Shown here in pieces: positions 8,316 through 16,203 of a stretch of DNA of 64,000 nt; positions within the stretch are counted from its first letter, which is position 1; each line of letters starts with the position of its first letter. A program made the position numbers and the translations under genes. The DNA comes from Streptomyces sp. NBC_00239 (GTDB taxonomy: Bacteria; Actinomycetota; Actinomycetes; Streptomycetales; Streptomycetaceae). The notes below the pieces were generated by a model. That model worked only from the letters and a program-made list of their open reading frames with translations. It was not told the origin of the DNA and ran no database searches. The stretch covers positions 2,728,001-2,792,000 of the forward strand of contig NZ_CP108095.1 in the NCBI RefSeq assembly GCF_036194065.1, read 5' to 3'.

Positions 8316-10535
8316 TCAAGGGCGGAGCGCCGCGGGTTCCGCGCTGTCGTCGCTCGCCCGCTGCGCCGGAAGTGTCGCATGGCGGACCTGGTCGGGGGGT
8401 TCGATACTGATCTTCGGCAGCCGCCGGTCGAGCCAGCGGGGCAGCCACCAGTTGGCGCCGCCCAGCATGTGCATGAGGGCGGGGACCAGCAGGGTGCGCA
8501 GGACGAAGGCGTCCAGGGCGACGGCCGCGGCGAGGGCGATGCCGAACATCGCGATGATCCGGTCGCCGCTGAGCACGAAGGCCAGGAACACCGAGATCAT
8601 GATGACGGCGGCGGAGTTGATCACCCGGCTGGTCTCGGCGAGGCCGACGCGCACCGCCCGGGTGTTGTCACCGGTCTCCAGCCACTCCTCGTACATCCGG
8701 CTGACCAGGAAGACCTGGTAGTCCATGGACAGCCCGAAGAGCACGGAGACCATGATCACGGGGAGGAAGGGCTCGATGGGGCCGGCGCTGCCGAGGCCGA
8801 GCAGTTCGCTGCCCCAGCCCCACTGGAAGACCGCCACGACGATCCCGAAGGAGGAGGCGACGGCGGCCACGTTCATGGCGGCGGCCTTGAGCGGGATCCC
8901 GATCGACCGGAAGGCGAGCAGCAGCAGGGCGCAGCCGAGGGCGACGACGACGCCGACGAAGAGCGGCAGCTTGCCGATGATGATCTCGGCGAAGTCGTCG
9001 TAGCCCGCGGTGACGCCGCCGACGTGGACCTTCATCGAGCTGCCCTGCTCGGCGTCGGGGATCACGCCGTCGCGGAGCCGGTCGACGAGGGCGCTGGTGG
9101 CGCGGGACTGCGGGGCGGAGTCGGGTACGACGGTGAGCACGGCGGTGTCGCCGCTGCGGTTGGCCACGGCGGGGCCGGCGGCCGCGACGCCCTCGGTGGC
9201 GCGGATGGATTCGGCGAGCCGGTCGAGGGCGATCCGGTCGCCCGCGCCGTCGAGGCGGGCGACCACGGTGAGCGGGCCGTTGACGCCGGGGCCGAACCCG
9301 TCGGCCAGCAGGTCGTAGGCCTGGCGGGTGGTGCTGGTGGCCGGGTTGTTGCCCTGGTCGGAGGTGCCGAGGTGGAGCGAGAGGGTGGGCAGGGCGAGGA
9401 CGACCATGACCACGGCGGCGACCGCGCCGAGCAGCTTGGGGTGACGTTCGACGAAGGCCGACCAGCGGGCGGCGAACCCGGTGAGCTCCTCGGTCTGCGG
9501 GCCCTGCTCGGCGAGCTTGCGCCGCTCGCGCCGGGACAGCGCCCGCATGCCGATGAGGGAGAGCAGGGCGGGCAGCAGGGTCACCGAGGCGGCGACGGTG
9601 AGGATGACGGTGAGAGAGGCCGCGAAGGCCACTCCGTTGAGGAAGTTCAGCCGCAGGATCAGCATGCCGAGCAGGGCTATGCAGACGGTGGCGCCGGCGA
9701 AGACGACCGCCCGGCCGGTGGTCGCGACGGCGTTGCGGGCGGCGTCCTCGACGTTCATGCCGCGTTTGAGGCCCTTGCGGTGCCGGGTGACGATGAAGAG
9801 CGCGTAGTCGATGCCGACGCCGAGGCCGATGAGCATGCCGAGCATGGGCGCGAAGTCGGCGACCGGCATGGCGTGGCCGAGCAGCACGATGCCCGCGTAG
9901 GCGGTGCCCACGCTGACCAGCGCGGTGGCGATCGGGAGCAGGCTCGCGGCGAGCGAGCCGAAGGCGAGGAAGAGCACCACGGCGGCGACGACCACGCCGA
10001 TGATCTCGGCGAGGTGGGCGGTGGGGGCTTCGGTGAGGGCGACGGCGCGGCCGCCGAGTTCGACCTGGAGCCCGTCGCGTTCGGCCGCCTTCGCGGTGTC
10101 GACGACGGCCTGCGCCTGGCTCTTGGGTACGGCGTCGGCCTGCTGGTCGAAGGTGACCACGGCGTAGGCCGTGCGTCCGTCGGCGCTGATCTGCGCCACG
10201 CCGTCGGGGCTGTACGGGCCGCTCACCGAGCCGACGCCGGGGAGGTCCGCGATGGCGTCGAGGGCGCGGCTCATGCGCTGTTCGACCGCGGGGGTGCGGG
10301 CGCTCTGCCCGGCGGGGGCGCGCCACACGACGGTGTCGGTGTCGCCGCCCTGGCCGTGGAAGCCGGCGCGCAGCAGTTCGGTCGCCCGGCCGGACTCCGT
10401 GCCGGGTACCTCGTAGTTGTTGGAGTACGCGGTGCCGGCCGCGGTGGCGCCGGCGGCGGTGCCGCCGAGTGCGAGGAGCCAGAGCAGGACGACGACGAGG
10501 CGGTGGCGGATGCACCACCGTGCGATTGCTGCCAA
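8316..10535 (-). CDS. MMPL/RND-family membrane exporter
   Basis: A 739-residue inner-membrane transporter with the RND fold. There is one N-terminal helix (HRLVVVLLWLLALGG), a first extracytoplasmic domain, a block of five helices, a second extracytoplasmic domain and a second helix block. FAPMLGMLIGLGVGIDYALFIVTRHR in part (helix 4) and the matching VSVLFGLSMDYQVFLVSRMYEEW in the second half are MMPL hallmarks with the proton-relay Asp-Tyr pairs. Exported molecules in this family are lipids or drugs. The start is TTG 10535 with GGAGCA about eight bases upstream. Hydrophobic profile and length fit an actinobacterial MmpL/ActII-3-like protein. Confidence 0.92.
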   Translation of the reverse strand: MAAIARWCIRHRLVVVLLWLLALGGTAAGATAAGTAYSNNYEVPGTESGRATELLRAGFHGQGGDTDTVVWRAPAGQSARTPAVEQRMSRALDAIADLPGVGSVSGPYSPDGVAQISADGRTAYAVVTFDQQADAVPKSQAQAVVDTAKAAERDGLQVELGGRAVALTEAPTAHLAEIIGVVVAAVVLFLAFGSLAASLLPIATALVSVGTAYAGIVLLGHAMPVADFAPMLGMLIGLGVGIDYALFIVTRHRKGLKRGMNVEDAARNAVATTGRAVVFAGATVCIALLGMLILRLNFLNGVAFAASLTVILTVAASVTLLPALLSLIGMRALSRRERRKLAEQGPQTEELTGFAARWSAFVERHPKLLGAVAAVVMVVLALPTLSLHLGTSDQGNNPATSTTRQAYDLLADGFGPGVNGPLTVVARLDGAGDRIALDRLAESIRATEGVAAAGPAVANRSGDTAVLTVVPDSAPQSRATSALVDRLRDGVIPDAEQGSSMKVHVGGVTAGYDDFAEIIIGKLPLFVGVVVALGCALLLLAFRSIGIPLKAAAMNVAAVASSFGIVVAVFQWGWGSELLGLGSAGPIEPFLPVIMVSVLFGLSMDYQVFLVSRMYEEWLETGDNTRAVRVGLAETSRVINSAAVIMISVFLAFVLSGDRIIAMFGIALAAAVALDAFVLRTLLVPALMHMLGGANWWLPRWLDRRLPKISIEPPDQVRHATLPAQRASDDSAEPAALRP

Positions 10536-10740
10536 CGGACGTGCTCCCTGGTGGCTCGGGCATCTTTTACCGGGAACACCCGATGCAAAGAAACGCTCTG
10601 CGTCAAACCTTCACGCGGGCCCTTAATCGGGCATACCGCCACCATTGCAGCGTTTCGTGATCGTTGGCCCGTTTCGTGGGCATCGTCACAGGGGTGCGTG
10701 AGAGCAGGGGACCTTCGGCCCGGGACCGGGCGCCCGGGCG

Positions 10741-11337
10741 TCAGTTACGGGTGTTGAGGAAGCCGATCACGACGGCGCCCCACCAGCAGATCTGTGAGAG
10801 GCCGGCGGTGACGGCGCAGCGCACCAGCAGCGCGGTGGGGACGGCGGCCGGGGCGCCGTCCCGGCCGGCGGCGGCCGCGCCGTGGGCGTTCAGGCGTTCC
10901 CCGAGGGCGCCGGCCTGGAGACCGTTGACCGTGAGGATCAGGACCAGGAGCAGCTTGGTCTGGGTGAGCGGCGAGCCGAGGTCGGGGTGGAGCATCACAC
11001 CGCTGCCGACAAGGCCGGCCAGGCCGGCCCAGATCGGGGTGTGCAGGCGGGCGGTGGCGGCGGTGACCTCGCCGAGGGAGCAGCGCCCGGTGAGCCACAG
11101 GGCCCCGTACCAGTCGGCGGAGAGGACCGCGCCGAAGCCGAGGACGAGGGAGGCGAGGTGCACGAAGAGGGCGGCGTCGTGCAGCGCCGGGTCGGTCCGG
11201 AGGTGGGTGGACATCCACAGTCCGCCGGTGATGAGGAGCACCGCCCCGAGGGCCGTGGCGGAGACCGTCCACCACGAGTCGTAGACCCGGAGCGGCACAG
11301 GTCTGCCCTTGCCCGTGTCCGTCGCCCCGACCGCCAC
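10741..11337 (-). CDS. Putative iron-regulated membrane protein, about five TM segments
   Basis: A 198-residue integral membrane protein. Hydrophobic stretches lie near residues 25-45, 57-77, 98-118, 125-143 and 165-190. HTPIWAGLAGLVGSGVMLHPD with conserved-looking His residues recalls small heme-type or CopD/DUF2214-like membrane proteins, but I cannot assign a family. The GTG start at 11337 has AGGAGG at good spacing. An iron-box palindrome at 11368-11386 overlaps the likely promoter, so expression is probably repressed by iron through DmdR/IdeR. Confidence 0.75.
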   Translation of the reverse strand: MAVGATDTGKGRPVPLRVYDSWWTVSATALGAVLLITGGLWMSTHLRTDPALHDAALFVHLASLVLGFGAVLSADWYGALWLTGRCSLGEVTAATARLHTPIWAGLAGLVGSGVMLHPDLGSPLTQTKLLLVLILTVNGLQAGALGERLNAHGAAAAGRDGAPAAVPTALLVRCAVTAGLSQICWWGAVVIGFLNTRN

Positions 11338-11367
11338 GGCCGCCTCCTGAATCCGCTGGGAATGAAT

Positions 11368-11386
11368 ACAGGCAAGGCTTACCTAA
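11368..11386 (-). promoter_or_regulatory. Iron box (DmdR/IdeR-type operator), moderate match
   Basis: ACAGGCAAGGCTTACCTAA on the plus strand matches 14 of 19 positions of the DmdR1 consensus TTAGGTTAGGCTCACCTAA, with the right half-site complete. It lies 30 bases upstream of the membrane protein that starts at 11337. The surrounding bases (aatatttatg) are unusually A/T-rich, as expected for a promoter. Confidence 0.65.
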
Positions 11387-11401
11387 TATTTATGTGACGC
11401 G

Positions 11402-11854
11402 TCAACCACCGTCCACGGGTCGACCCGCCGGCACCCGGTAGCCGGGCACGGAGGGCCAGCGCACGGTGAGCACGACGGAGTCCTCCTCGGCACACCAGGA
11501 GTGGTCGACGCCGCGCCCCCAGACCACGTAGTCGCCCTGCCGGGCAAGTACGACGCTGCGGCCGGGCAGTTCGACCCGGAAGCGGCCGCTGACGAGCACC
11601 TGGAGAGTGGTCCGCGCCTCGCCGCGCACCCACCGGGCCCGCCGGTCCCCGCGCGGGTGCACCCCCCACTTGATCTCGACGTCCGCGCTGTGGCGGGGAT
11701 CACCCGCCTCCTTGAAGTGGCCGAGCAGCCAACCGTGGTCGAGCGGGGCGTCCGCCCCGGCGTTGCCGACGTACACGCTCCCGTCGCGCGGCGCGTCGTC
11801 GTCCGTCCCGTGCTTCTCGTCGCGCGCGTCGTCGCGCCCCTCGTCACTCTCCAT
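11402..11854 (-). CDS. Cupin-domain protein
   Basis: A 150-residue protein with an acidic, disordered N-terminus followed by a single cupin beta-barrel (about residues 45-140: IKWGVHPRGDRRARWV, LVSGRFRVELPGRSVVLARQGDYVVWGRGVDHSW in part). The His in VDHSW and the preceding Gly-rich turn fit cupin motif 2. Motif 1 His residues are less clear, so metal binding is uncertain. ATG 11854 was chosen; an upstream start at 11911 would add a TTA codon and overlap the divergent gene. Function unknown. Confidence 0.75.
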   Translation of the reverse strand: MESDEGRDDARDEKHGTDDDAPRDGSVYVGNAGADAPLDHGWLLGHFKEAGDPRHSADVEIKWGVHPRGDRRARWVRGEARTTLQVLVSGRFRVELPGRSVVLARQGDYVVWGRGVDHSWCAEEDSVVLTVRWPSVPGYRVPAGRPVDGG

Positions 11855-11909
11855 GGCACGGGAGGTTAATCCTGTTGCCCCGGTCGGGCCCGGCTGCTGG
11901 GGTGGGGCC

Positions 11910-12698
11910 ATGGATCATGCCTCCGTACGGGACCTGTACGACCTCGAGATGCGCCGGGACGCCCGCCCGGACGGGCCCGACGGCCGGATCGAACGGGTCG
12001 GGAACGTCGTACGCCACACGGGCCCGCCCCTGGGCTGGAACGGCGTCGTCTGGTCGGACCTGGACGAGGCCACGGCCGACCGGGCCATCGCGGAGCAGAT
12101 CGCGCACTACGACGGACTGGAGGGCGGCCGCACCTGGGAGTGGAAGCTCTACGACCACGACCTGCCCGCCGACCTCGGCGCACGGCTGCGGGCGGCCGGC
12201 TTCGAGCCCGAGGACCCGGAGACCCTGATGGTCGCCGAGGTCGCGGCCCTCGCGGTGGACGCGGCCCCGCCGGAGGGCGTCCGGCTGGTGCCGGTGACCG
12301 ACGCGTCGGGCGTCGGCCTGATGATGGCCGTCCACGACCGGGCCTTCGGCGGTCCGCCCCGTCCCGACCTCCACCGGCAGCTGCTGGACCAGGTCACGGG
12401 GGCGCCCGGGACGGTCGCCGCGGTGGTCGCGATGGCCGGGGACGAGCCGGTGAGCGCGGCCCGGCTGGAGATGCCGCCGGGCGCGCGCTTCGCGGGGCTG
12501 TGGGGCGGCGGCACGGTCGAGGAGTGGCGGGGCAGGGGGATCTACCGGGCCCTGGTCGCGCACCGCGCCCGGATCGCCGCCGCGCACGGCATCCCCTACC
12601 TCCAGGTCGACGCCTCCGACCAGAGCCGGCCGATCCTGGAGCGGCTGGGCTTCGCCCCGCTCGGCGTCACGGTGCCGTACGTGCGGCAGGGCCGATGA
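11910..12698 (+). CDS. GNAT acetyltransferase
   Basis: A 262-residue protein. The C-terminal half is a GNAT fold with the acetyl-CoA loop in GGTVEEWRGRGIYRALVAHR (about residues 204-223) and the closing motif LQVDASDQSRPILERLGF. The N-terminal half (about 100 residues) is a second, degenerate GNAT-like lobe. It starts 55 bases from the divergent cupin gene and overlaps the DinB-like gene by four bases (ATGA), so those two form a transcription unit. The substrate is unknown. Confidence 0.85.
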   Translation: MDHASVRDLYDLEMRRDARPDGPDGRIERVGNVVRHTGPPLGWNGVVWSDLDEATADRAIAEQIAHYDGLEGGRTWEWKLYDHDLPADLGARLRAAGFEPEDPETLMVAEVAALAVDAAPPEGVRLVPVTDASGVGLMMAVHDRAFGGPPRPDLHRQLLDQVTGAPGTVAAVVAMAGDEPVSAARLEMPPGARFAGLWGGGTVEEWRGRGIYRALVAHRARIAAAHGIPYLQVDASDQSRPILERLGFAPLGVTVPYVRQGR

Positions 12699-13216
12699 GG
12701 GCGGCGGAGCCTGCGGACACCCGGACCGGGCCGCCGCTGACCGGCGGCGAGCGCGAGACCCTGCGGGCGTTCCTGGACTACCAGCGGGCGACGCTGGCCA
12801 TGAAGTGCGAGGGGCTCACGGACGAGCAGCTGAGGCGGCGGGCGAGCCCGCCGTCCACGCTGTCGCTGCTGGGCCTGGTCCGGCACATGGCCGAGGTCGA
12901 GCGCGCCTGGTTCCGGCGGACCATCGACGGCGAGGACGTACCGCTGGTCTGGTCGCCGGACGGCGACTACCAGGCCGCGTACGAGGCGGGCGCGGCGTCC
13001 CGCGCCGAGGCCTTCACCGCGTGGGAGGCGGAGGTGGCCCACGCCCGCCGGATCGAGGCGGCCGCGGAGTCCCTCGACGTCACGGGCCACCAGGTGCGCT
13101 GGGGCGAGGACGTCTCGCTGCGTCTGGTGATGCTCCACCTGATACACGAGTACGCCCGCCACAACGGCCACGCGGACTTCCTGCGGGAGGCGATCGACGG
13201 GACGGTGGGCGCCTGA
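12695..13216 (+). CDS. DinB-family (DUF664) protein
   Basis: A 173-residue four-helix-bundle protein. The three putative metal-binding His positions are in LGLVRHMAEVE and MLHLIHEYARHNGHADFLRE. Members related to mycothiol- or bacillithiol-dependent transferases bind Zn or Ni, but most have no known reaction. Translation is coupled to the preceding acetyltransferase through an ATGA overlap. The iron box for the next operon begins 58 bases after its stop, so it is probably not part of that operon. Confidence 0.85.
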   Translation: MRAAEPADTRTGPPLTGGERETLRAFLDYQRATLAMKCEGLTDEQLRRRASPPSTLSLLGLVRHMAEVERAWFRRTIDGEDVPLVWSPDGDYQAAYEAGAASRAEAFTAWEAEVAHARRIEAAAESLDVTGHQVRWGEDVSLRLVMLHLIHEYARHNGHADFLREAIDGTVGA

Positions 13217-13274
13217 TCCCTGCGGGGCCGGCCCGGCACCCGGGCCGCTCGTCGACTGCCACCTGTGCATACAC

Positions 13275-13293
13275 TTAGGCCAGCCTAACCTAA
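13275..13293 (+). promoter_or_regulatory. Iron box (DmdR/IdeR-type operator), strong match
   Basis: TTAGGCCAGCCTAACCTAA is a near-palindrome. Its reverse complement matches 17 of 19 positions of the DmdR1 consensus TTAGGTTAGGCTCACCTAA. It ends 17 bases before the chosen GTG start of the acylase gene. A TANNNT -10 element (TAACCT, 13286-13291) sits inside it, so a bound repressor would block transcription of the acylase/acyltransferase pair when iron is plentiful. Confidence 0.85.
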
Positions 13294-13310
13294 TGCACTC
13301 GGGGAGCAGT

Positions 13311-15446
13311 GTGAGTATCGATGTGTACCGGGATGCCTGGGGCGTCCCGCACCTTCGCGCGTCCGACGCCCGTGAACTCGCCTTCGCCCAGGGCCGGGTG
13401 ACCGCTGCCGACCGCGCCTGGCAGCTGGAGGTCGAGCGGCGCCGCACCCAGGGTTCCACCGCTGCCTTCCTGGGCCCGGAGTGCGTCGTCTGGGACCGGT
13501 TCGCCCGGCAGGCGCGGCTCGACGACACGGCCCGGCGCTGCTTCGAGGCGCTCGACCCCGACACCGCCGACTGGATACGGGCGTACGTGGACGGCGTCAA
13601 CGCGGGGATGGCCGCGGGCGCCGCGCGCGACCGGCGGTTCGCCGACACCGGCCTCGACACCGCGCCCTGGGAGCCCTGGGTGCCGCTGGGCATCTGGATA
13701 TCGACCCACATCCTGTTCGCCGGCTTCCCCACCAAGATCTGGCGCGAGCAGGTGGCCCGCGCCCTGGGCGACGAGGCGATCACCCTGTTCGCCACCGACG
13801 GCCCCGGCACCTCCGGCAGCAACGGCTGGATGGTCCCGGGCGACCGCACCACCAGCGGCGCCGCCCTGATCGCCGGGGACCCGCACCGGTTCATCGAGGA
13901 CCCGGGCATCTACCAGCAGATCCGCCTGGCCTGCCCGGAGTTCGACGTCCTGGGCCTGGCCGTCCCCGGCATCCCCGGCCTCGCGCACTTCGGCCACACC
14001 GGCACCGCCGCCTGGGCCATCACCAACGCCATGGCCGACTACCACGACCTCTACCGCGAGCGGCTGCGTACGGCCCCCGACGGCGCCACGGAGGCGCTGG
14101 GCCCCGACGGCAGCTGGGAGCCGGTGACCCGGCACACCGAGACCATCGAGGTCGCGGGCGCCGAACCGGTCGCCGTCGAGATCCTGGAGACCCCGCGCGG
14201 TCCGGTCATCGCCGGCCACCTCGCGGGCGTCCGCACCGAAGCCACCCCCGGCGGCGGCACCCCCGCCGACGCCACCGACCCCGACCCCGGCACCGGCCCC
14301 GACGGCGCCCGCGCCGAGGAGAGCGTCAGCCTGCGCTACCCGCCGCGGGTCCGCCGGGACCTCGGCTTCGCCGCGCTCCCCGCCCTCCTGCGCGCCCGCA
14401 CGGTCGCCGACATCGACCGCGCCTTCGACGGCTGGGCCGAGCCCGTCAACGTGGTCCACGCCGCCGACACCGAGGGCGGCCTGCTGCACCGGGTGGCCGG
14501 CGCCGTCCCGCTGCGCTCACAGGCCAACAAGCTGCGCCTGGTGCCCGCCTGGGAGCCCGGCCACGACTGGCAGGGCTGGGCGCCGACCACCGCCGAGCCG
14601 GTGCAGGGCTTCGCCGTGATGGCCAACGCCCGCGGGATCGCCTCCCCGTTCGGCATCGAGTTCGCGCCCCCGCACCGCGCCAACCGGATCCGCGAGCTGC
14701 TCAGCGGCTCCGCCGACTGGACCGCGAAGGGCATGGCGACGATCCACACGGACACCCTGCTCGCCTCCGCCGGCCCGCTCCTCGACCTGCTCGGCCCGCT
14801 CACCGGCCTCTCCCCCGCCGCCGACGCGCTGCGCGCCCGGCTGCTCGCCTGGGACCGCCACATGGACGCCGACAGCACCGACGCCACCCTCTTCGCGGCG
14901 CTGCGGCACGCCGTGGTCCGCGCGATCGCCGCCGACCCGGCGCTGGCCGCGCTCGCCGGCACTCCGGACGCCCCCGAGGTCTTCCATCCGTGGCTGTACC
15001 TGCTGCCCAAGGTCGGCTACGCCCTCGAGGGGATCCTGACCACCTCTCTGCTCCCCGGACTCGACCGGCCCGCGCTGGTCCGGGCCGCCCTGGAGGACGT
15101 CGCGGCGCACCCCGACGCGCCCGTGCCGTGGTCCGAGGCGCACCGCCTCACCCCCTGGCAGGCCGTCCCCGACCCGGACGCCGAGTGGCCGGGCCTGGGC
15201 GGCGACCACGACTGCGTGCTCGCCACCTCCAGCGTGCCCGGCTTCACCGACCTGACCGCCCGCGGCCCGTCCGCCCGCTACGTCTGGGACCTCGCCTCCC
15301 GCGAGGACAGCCTGTGGGTGGTCCCGCTGGGCGCCGACGGGGTCACCGGCGCCGCCCACCACCGCGACCAGCTCGGCCTCTGGGCCCGCGGCGAACTCGT
15401 CCCCGTCGTCACCGACTGGTCCCGTCTCACCAAGGAATCCGCATGA
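13311..15446 (+). CDS. Penicillin-acylase-family amidase, iron-regulated; DesG-like siderophore candidate
   Basis: A 711-residue Ntn hydrolase of the penicillin amidase family. The self-cleavage site and nucleophile are in TSGSNGWMV with Ser170. The oxyanion Asn is probably in AAWAITNAMADYHD. There is no signal peptide, unlike the exported acylases used on penicillin or quorum signals, so it should act in the cytosol. GTG 13311 after GGGGAG was chosen because an ATG at 13293 overlaps the iron box. It overlaps the next gene by four bases. A penicillin amidase named DesG has been proposed to add phenylacetyl groups to desferrioxamines; the iron control and acyltransferase partner fit that role, but orthology is inferred. 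Confidence 0.85.
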   Translation: MSIDVYRDAWGVPHLRASDARELAFAQGRVTAADRAWQLEVERRRTQGSTAAFLGPECVVWDRFARQARLDDTARRCFEALDPDTADWIRAYVDGVNAGMAAGAARDRRFADTGLDTAPWEPWVPLGIWISTHILFAGFPTKIWREQVARALGDEAITLFATDGPGTSGSNGWMVPGDRTTSGAALIAGDPHRFIEDPGIYQQIRLACPEFDVLGLAVPGIPGLAHFGHTGTAAWAITNAMADYHDLYRERLRTAPDGATEALGPDGSWEPVTRHTETIEVAGAEPVAVEILETPRGPVIAGHLAGVRTEATPGGGTPADATDPDPGTGPDGARAEESVSLRYPPRVRRDLGFAALPALLRARTVADIDRAFDGWAEPVNVVHAADTEGGLLHRVAGAVPLRSQANKLRLVPAWEPGHDWQGWAPTTAEPVQGFAVMANARGIASPFGIEFAPPHRANRIRELLSGSADWTAKGMATIHTDTLLASAGPLLDLLGPLTGLSPAADALRARLLAWDRHMDADSTDATLFAALRHAVVRAIAADPALAALAGTPDAPEVFHPWLYLLPKVGYALEGILTTSLLPGLDRPALVRAALEDVAAHPDAPVPWSEAHRLTPWQAVPDPDAEWPGLGGDHDCVLATSSVPGFTDLTARGPSARYVWDLASREDSLWVVPLGADGVTGAAHHRDQLGLWARGELVPVVTDWSRLTKESA

Positions 15447-16099
15447 GCGCCTCCGTGCCCGCCGTCCCCGTCCCCGCCGGTTCCGCGGCCCCCGAGCCCG
15501 TGCCCGCTCCCGTCACCCGGGAGCCCGTGTACGTCGGTGACGTGGAGGGCTTCGGCACCGTCACCCTCACCCCGGTGGATCCGGCCGCCGACGCCCCGCT
15601 GATCCACGGGTGGGTCTCACAGGACCGGGCCCGCTTCTGGGGCATGGGCGGGGCGAGCCTCGACCTGGTCCGGGAGATCTACGAGGACGTCGACCGGCGC
15701 ACCACCCACCACGCCTTCCTGGCCCGCCGCGACGGGGTGCCGGTCGCGCTGTTCCAGTCGTACGAGGCGGCCGAGGACCGGGTCAGCGAGTGCTACGAGG
15801 TGCAGCCCGGGGACACCGGCGTGCACCTGCTCATCGCGCCCTCCGCCGGCACCGTCGAGCGCGGCTTCAGCAAGACCCTGACCGACGTCTTCCTGAGGTA
15901 CCTCATGGCCTCCGGCGCCACGCGGCTCGTGGCCGAGCCGGACGCGCAGAACGCGAAGGCGATCGCCCGGCTGGAGCGCATCGGCTTCGAGATCGGCCCG
16001 GAGATCGAACTGCCGGAGATCGACCTCCCCGAGGTCTTCCTCCCGGCCAAGCGGGCCCGCCTGGCCTTCTTCGCCGTCCCGTCGGGCGGCGCCGTCTGA
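15443..16099 (+). CDS. Siderophore-type GNAT acyltransferase (IucB/MbtK/DesC-like)
   Basis: A 218-residue GNAT protein with a Pro/Ala-rich N-terminus. The body resembles acyltransferases that acylate N-hydroxylated lysine or diamines in hydroxamate siderophore pathways: GFGTVTLTPVDPAADAPLIH, WVSQDRARFWGMGGASLD, EVQPGDTGVHLLIAPSAG, and RLVAEPDAQNAKAIARLERI. It starts at ATG 15443, overlapping the stop of the acylase gene, so the two are translationally coupled and share the iron box at 13275. I infer that the pair alters the acyl groups of a siderophore whose main assembly genes are elsewhere. Confidence 0.85.
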   Translation: MSASVPAVPVPAGSAAPEPVPAPVTREPVYVGDVEGFGTVTLTPVDPAADAPLIHGWVSQDRARFWGMGGASLDLVREIYEDVDRRTTHHAFLARRDGVPVALFQSYEAAEDRVSECYEVQPGDTGVHLLIAPSAGTVERGFSKTLTDVFLRYLMASGATRLVAEPDAQNAKAIARLERIGFEIGPEIELPEIDLPEVFLPAKRARLAFFAVPSGGAV

Positions 16100-16122
16100 C
16101 GGATCCCGCGTCCGGGAACACA

Positions 16123-16164
16123 CGAGGGGCGGTGCACCGGAGTGATCCGGTGCACCGCCCCTCG
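16123..16164. terminator. Bidirectional terminator with a perfect 19-bp stem
   Basis: A perfect 19-base inverted repeat (16123-16141 with 16146-16164) around a GTGA loop lies between the convergent acyltransferase gene and gatB. There is no long T-tract, as is usual in high-G+C Streptomyces terminators. Confidence 0.85.
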
Positions 16165-16203
16165 CGGTGTGCGTCGGCCCTGCGGGCGGTATGCGGGGGC
16201 CGG

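Noticed and set aside
8094..10757. Long plus-strand open frame opposite the MMPL exporter
   Set aside because: The translation is low-complexity Gly/Asp/Val typical of antisense to a high-G+C gene, and the minus-strand protein has clear RND motifs.
13293..13310. ATG 13293 as start of the acylase
   Set aside because: It overlaps the iron box, leaving no room for a promoter and ribosome site. GTG 13311 has GGGGAG in place.
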